From Gemmatirosa kalamazoonensis (GTDB taxonomy: Bacteria; Gemmatimonadota; Gemmatimonadetes; Gemmatimonadales; Gemmatimonadaceae), in the NCBI RefSeq assembly GCF_000522985.1, contig NZ_CP007128.1, forward strand, positions 2,650,220 to 2,714,219: a stretch of DNA of 64,000 bases. The letters run 5' to 3'. Positions 61,173 to 64,000 of this stretch are shown piece by piece; within the stretch, counting starts at the first letter, position 1, and the number at the start of each line of letters is the position of its first letter. The notes under the pieces were generated by a model. It did not search any database. It was not told the origin of the DNA and saw only the letters and a program-made list of their open reading frames with translations. Both the position numbers and the translations under genes were made by a program.

Positions 61173-63620
61173 ATGCTCTTCAAAAGCCGCAACGCCGCGT
61201 TCCACGCGCTGGCGGCGGCCGCCGCGTGCATCGTGTCGGCCGTTCCGTCCGCGCGTGCTCGCGCGCAGGCGCCGCACGACGACTCCAAGGAGATGGAGCA
61301 CCCCGAGGTGCGGACGGTCGAGTTCCACGGCGTGAAGTCCGTGAAGCTCGGCGAGCTGCGCGAGGCGCTCTCGACGCAGCCGTCGCACTGTCTCAGCCTC
61401 CTCTTCCGGCCCGTCTGCCTGTTCTCGAAGTCGCCGTACTTCTACGAGCGGCGCTACTTCGATCCGCTGGAGTTCCGCCGCGACGTGCTGCGCGTGCTCG
61501 TGTTCTACTACCGGCGCGGCTGGCGCGACGCGCAGGTGGACACGACGGTCGCGCGCGACGGCAACGAGGTGCGCGTGCGGTTCGACGTCGTCGAGGGCCC
61601 GCCGACGATCGTCGACACGGTCGTCGTCAGTGGGCTTCAGGGCGTGATGCGCCAGCGGCGGGGCCGGCGCGCGCAGCAGCGGCGCTCCGGGCTGCGGCCG
61701 GGCGAGCCGCTGAACATGCTGAAGCTGGACACCGCGGTGGCGCGCATCCGCACCGGGCTGCTCGATCGCGGCTACGGCAACGCCGTCGTCGAGGCGCCGA
61801 AGATCGACGAGGACACGACCGCCCACCGCGCGCGCGTGACGATCGCGACGCGCCCCGGCCCGCTCACGCCGATCGCGCGCATCGACGTCGTGCGCCTCAG
61901 CTCCAAGAAGGCCGTGAGCGACGAGACGATCCGCAACTCGCTCACGTTCGAGCCCGGGCAGCTGCTGCGCCGCCGCCGGCTGGCCGAGAGCCAGCGCGCG
62001 CTGTACGAGTCCGGGCTGTTCCGCTCCGCGCTCATCGACACCGCGGTCGCGACGGGGCCCGCGACGGGCCGCACCGTGTGCGCGCAGCAGGCCGCCGGCG
62101 CGCCGACGCGCGCCGCGCCCGCCGCGGCGGCAGCGGGCCAGGGCGCGAGCGCGCCGCACGACAGCACGAAGAACGTCGTCGTGTGCGTGCTCGAGGGACA
62201 GCTCCACGACGCGCGCGTGAGCGCCGGCTTCACGACGGCCGACTTCTTCGCGCTGCAGGCGAACTACACCGACAACTACTGGCTCGGCGGGCCGCGCCGG
62301 CTGTCGATCAACGCGTCGGTCGGCAACCTCGGCGCGCAGCAGCTCAACGGCACGAAGCCGTTCTTCGACGTCTTCTCCACGCTGCCGGCGGGCGCGGCGC
62401 GCGAGAGCCGCTACCTCGCGCCGACGTTCCAGCTCGGCGCGAACGTGCAGCAGCGGTGGTTCCGGTCGCCGCGGAACACGTTAGGCGGCGGCGTGTTCGG
62501 GCAGCGGCGCTCGTCGCCCGGCATCTTCGTCGACCGCGGCTACGGCGCCAACCTCGCGTTCACGCGCGAGCTCACGACGCAGGTGCCGCTGAGCGCCACC
62601 TATCGCTTCGAGATCAACCGCGTCGAGGCGGGCGAGGTGTACTTCTGCGTGAACTTCGGCGCGTGCGACTTCCCGACGATCGACGCGCTGCAGGGGCAGC
62701 AGCGGCTGTCGCCGGCCGCGCTCACCGGCTCCATCAGCACCGCCGACAACCCGCTCGAGCCGACGAGCGGGTGGCTCGGGCGGCTGGAGCTGGAGCACGC
62801 GTCGCGGGTGACGCTCAGCGACTACCGCTACAACCGCGTGTTCGGCTCGGGCTCGACGTACCTGCGGCTCGGCTGGCGGCGCTCGGTGCTCGCGTTCCGC
62901 GCGCAGGCGGGATGGGTGAAGGCGCTCGCGAGCACGAACCAGGCGGTGGGCGTGTCCGGCGGCGACCCGGTGCTGCATCCCAGCAAGCGGATGTACGCCG
63001 GCGGCTCGCAGAGCGTGCGCGGCTTCGGCGAGAACGAGCTCGGGCCGCGCGTCCTCACCGTCGACCCGAACCTCATCCTCGGCCGCAAGATCGAGAAGGG
63101 CGACACCACGTACGCGTGCGGCGGCGGCGGCGTCACGCCGGCGGTGCTGCGGAGCTGCTTCCAGCAGCGCGGCGACTCCATCAGCGACCGCGACTTCATC
63201 GAGCGGCCGTTAGGCGGCACCACGCTCGCGTTGGGCAGCGTGGAGCTGCGCGTCCCGGTCTGGGGTCCGCTGCTCGCCGCCGTGTTCGTCGACGGCGCGA
63301 TCCTCGGTGAGAAGGCGCTCTCGGAGCTCGGCAAGGGCACGGGCGCGATCACGCCGGGGGTCGGCGTGCGCTACCTGTCGCCGGTGGGGCCGGTGCGCGT
63401 CGACATCGGGTACAAGCCGAAGCTCACCGAGCGGCTGCCGGTGTTCACGCAGCTCGACAGCCTCGGCACCCGGCGGCTGATCGACCTCACCGCGAACCGG
63501 GGGTGCTCGTCCGGCAACACGGCCGGATGCCGCGCCTTCCCGCTGCGCGAGAGCGCCAGCGCGCTGCGCCGCACGCTCGACCGACTCACGCTTCACCTCT
63601 CCATCGGGGAGGCGTTCTGA
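61173..63620 (+). CDS. tamA: BamA/TamA-type outer-membrane assembly protein
   Basis: The protein has 815 residues. A signal peptide ends near A-R-A-Q. Several POTRA-like domains (about 45-300) precede a 16-strand-type beta barrel (about 330-815), with the R-G-F in S-V-R-G-F-G-E-N-E-L-G-P as the barrel-sealing motif and a C-terminal strand ending in Phe. It inserts or exports proteins at the outer membrane. Its stop overlaps the start of a TamB-like gene, so TamA is favoured over BamA. A Pro/Ala-rich insert (around 300) is unusual. Confidence 0.85.
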   Translation: MLFKSRNAAFHALAAAAACIVSAVPSARARAQAPHDDSKEMEHPEVRTVEFHGVKSVKLGELREALSTQPSHCLSLLFRPVCLFSKSPYFYERRYFDPLEFRRDVLRVLVFYYRRGWRDAQVDTTVARDGNEVRVRFDVVEGPPTIVDTVVVSGLQGVMRQRRGRRAQQRRSGLRPGEPLNMLKLDTAVARIRTGLLDRGYGNAVVEAPKIDEDTTAHRARVTIATRPGPLTPIARIDVVRLSSKKAVSDETIRNSLTFEPGQLLRRRRLAESQRALYESGLFRSALIDTAVATGPATGRTVCAQQAAGAPTRAAPAAAAAGQGASAPHDSTKNVVVCVLEGQLHDARVSAGFTTADFFALQANYTDNYWLGGPRRLSINASVGNLGAQQLNGTKPFFDVFSTLPAGAARESRYLAPTFQLGANVQQRWFRSPRNTLGGGVFGQRRSSPGIFVDRGYGANLAFTRELTTQVPLSATYRFEINRVEAGEVYFCVNFGACDFPTIDALQGQQRLSPAALTGSISTADNPLEPTSGWLGRLELEHASRVTLSDYRYNRVFGSGSTYLRLGWRRSVLAFRAQAGWVKALASTNQAVGVSGGDPVLHPSKRMYAGGSQSVRGFGENELGPRVLTVDPNLILGRKIEKGDTTYACGGGGVTPAVLRSCFQQRGDSISDRDFIERPLGGTTLALGSVELRVPVWGPLLAAVFVDGAILGEKALSELGKGTGAITPGVGVRYLSPVGPVRVDIGYKPKLTERLPVFTQLDSLGTRRLIDLTANRGCSSGNTAGCRAFPLRESASALRRTLDRLTLHLSIGEAF

Positions 63621-64000
63621 TGGCCACCGAACAGACGCCCACGCCCGACCACGCGCATCCGTCGCCGCCACGGCCGCACGCGCGCCACACCGGACGACGC
63701 GTGGCGGCGATCGTGCTCGGCAGCCTGTTCGCCCTCGTCGTGCTCGCGGTCGTCGCCGTGTTCGTGCTCACGAACACCGAGTGGGGACACGAGCAGATCC
63801 GCCGGAAGCTCATCGCGACACTCAACACGGGCGACCGGCGCGTCCACGTGGGGCGGATCAGCGGCAACCTGCTGAAGGGGCTCACGCTGCACGACGTCGC
63901 GATCACCGACTCCAGCGGCGCGCCGTTCCTCAAGGCCGACTCGGTACACACGGGCTACCAGGTGCGGCCGTTCTTCTCGAAGAAGATCGATCTCTCGCAC
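63620..64000 (+). CDS. tamB: TamB-like translocation/assembly protein, 5' part
   Basis: 127 codons are visible; the gene runs off the right edge. One membrane helix near residue 30-50 (V-A-A-I-V-L-G-S-L-F-A-L-V-V-L) is followed by N-T-E-W-G-H-E-Q-I-R-R-K-L and L-L-K-G-L-T-L-H-D-V-A-I-T, the AsmA/TamB start of the lipid-transfer groove. The ATG overlaps the TamA stop. It should span the periplasm. Confidence 0.75.
   Translation, partial: MATEQTPTPDHAHPSPPRPHARHTGRRVAAIVLGSLFALVVLAVVAVFVLTNTEWGHEQIRRKLIATLNTGDRRVHVGRISGNLLKGLTLHDVAITDSSGAPFLKADSVHTGYQVRPFFSKKIDLSH

Larger units (their letters stand above)
34215..63215. repeat. dispersed chromosomal octamer CGTTAGGC
   Basis: Sixteen copies on either strand lie in the chromosome right of the element: 34215, 34551, 35824, 36393, 37418, 45723, 48371, 49762, 50888, 51508, 52237, 52458, 54181, 60602, 62479 and 63208 (start positions). 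Most are inside genes. The two stranded queG ends carry one each (791, 4427). The element body (4552-31300) has none. With independent bases at about 70% GC, roughly one copy would be expected in the right 33 kb. Confidence 0.7.

Overview
The window is a high-GC bacterial chromosome segment carrying a large integrated mobile element. I infer a member of the Gemmatimonadota or a close relative. The reasons are the very high GC, secreted and PEP-CTERM-type surface proteins, Big_2 and SdrD-like lipoproteins, TamA/TamB-type outer-membrane genes and nadBAC. This is an inference from style, not from a marker gene.

Layout. (1) 1-840: chromosome left of the element. It holds the end of a short-chain dehydrogenase and an orphan 3' third of queG (epoxyqueuosine reductase). 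(2) 841-4476: a small first insert with an AraC regulator, a dehydrogenase and an exported aldo/keto reductase. It ends in a second orphan queG 3' end. (3) 4477-31729: a 27.3 kb element. It holds decayed TetR/dehydrogenase remnants; a kinase / RuvC-like / TPR-GreAB-PIN conflict-type cluster (5.7-12.0 kb); a type I restriction system with Mrr-like and HEPN genes inserted before hsdM (12.2-20.0 kb); and a core module (20.3-29.6 kb). The core module encodes a clamp-motif AAA+ ATPase, a Cas4/AddB-like Fe-S nuclease, a small clamp-motif protein, a tyrosine-recombinase-like protein with an excisionase-like partner, and a large serine recombinase. (4) 31309-32451: the one intact queG. Its last ~139 codons appear to have been delivered by the element. 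(5) 32.4-64 kb: ordinary chromosome. It holds MazG-like, a BMP-type nucleoside/purine ABC transporter operon with an MFS gene, a surface SdrD-domain lipoprotein behind a GEMM-like riboswitch, a TPR protein, nadB-nadA-nadC, a PEP-CTERM CHRD protein, OmpA, fumarylacetoacetase, DUF3667, a Big_2 lipoprotein, a YyaL-like protein, crcB-DUF190, an M20 peptidase with a (CG)7 frameshift, and tamA-tamB.

How it fits together. The element uses the codons of the QueG Fe-S motif (Q-D-V-C-P) as its attachment core. Each insertion replaced the queG 3' end with its own copy and left the old end stranded on the far side, so three queG 3' ends now lie in the window. The recombinase reading frame runs through this core antisense to queG. 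In the excised circle it would continue into a 24-codon tail found just right of both left junctions. Five genes of the core module share a promoter-like signature, TTTTCGG-N16-GGGTAGG, which suggests one regulon. An octamer, CGTTAGGC, is strongly enriched in the chromosomal parts and absent from the body of the element, which marks the element as foreign.
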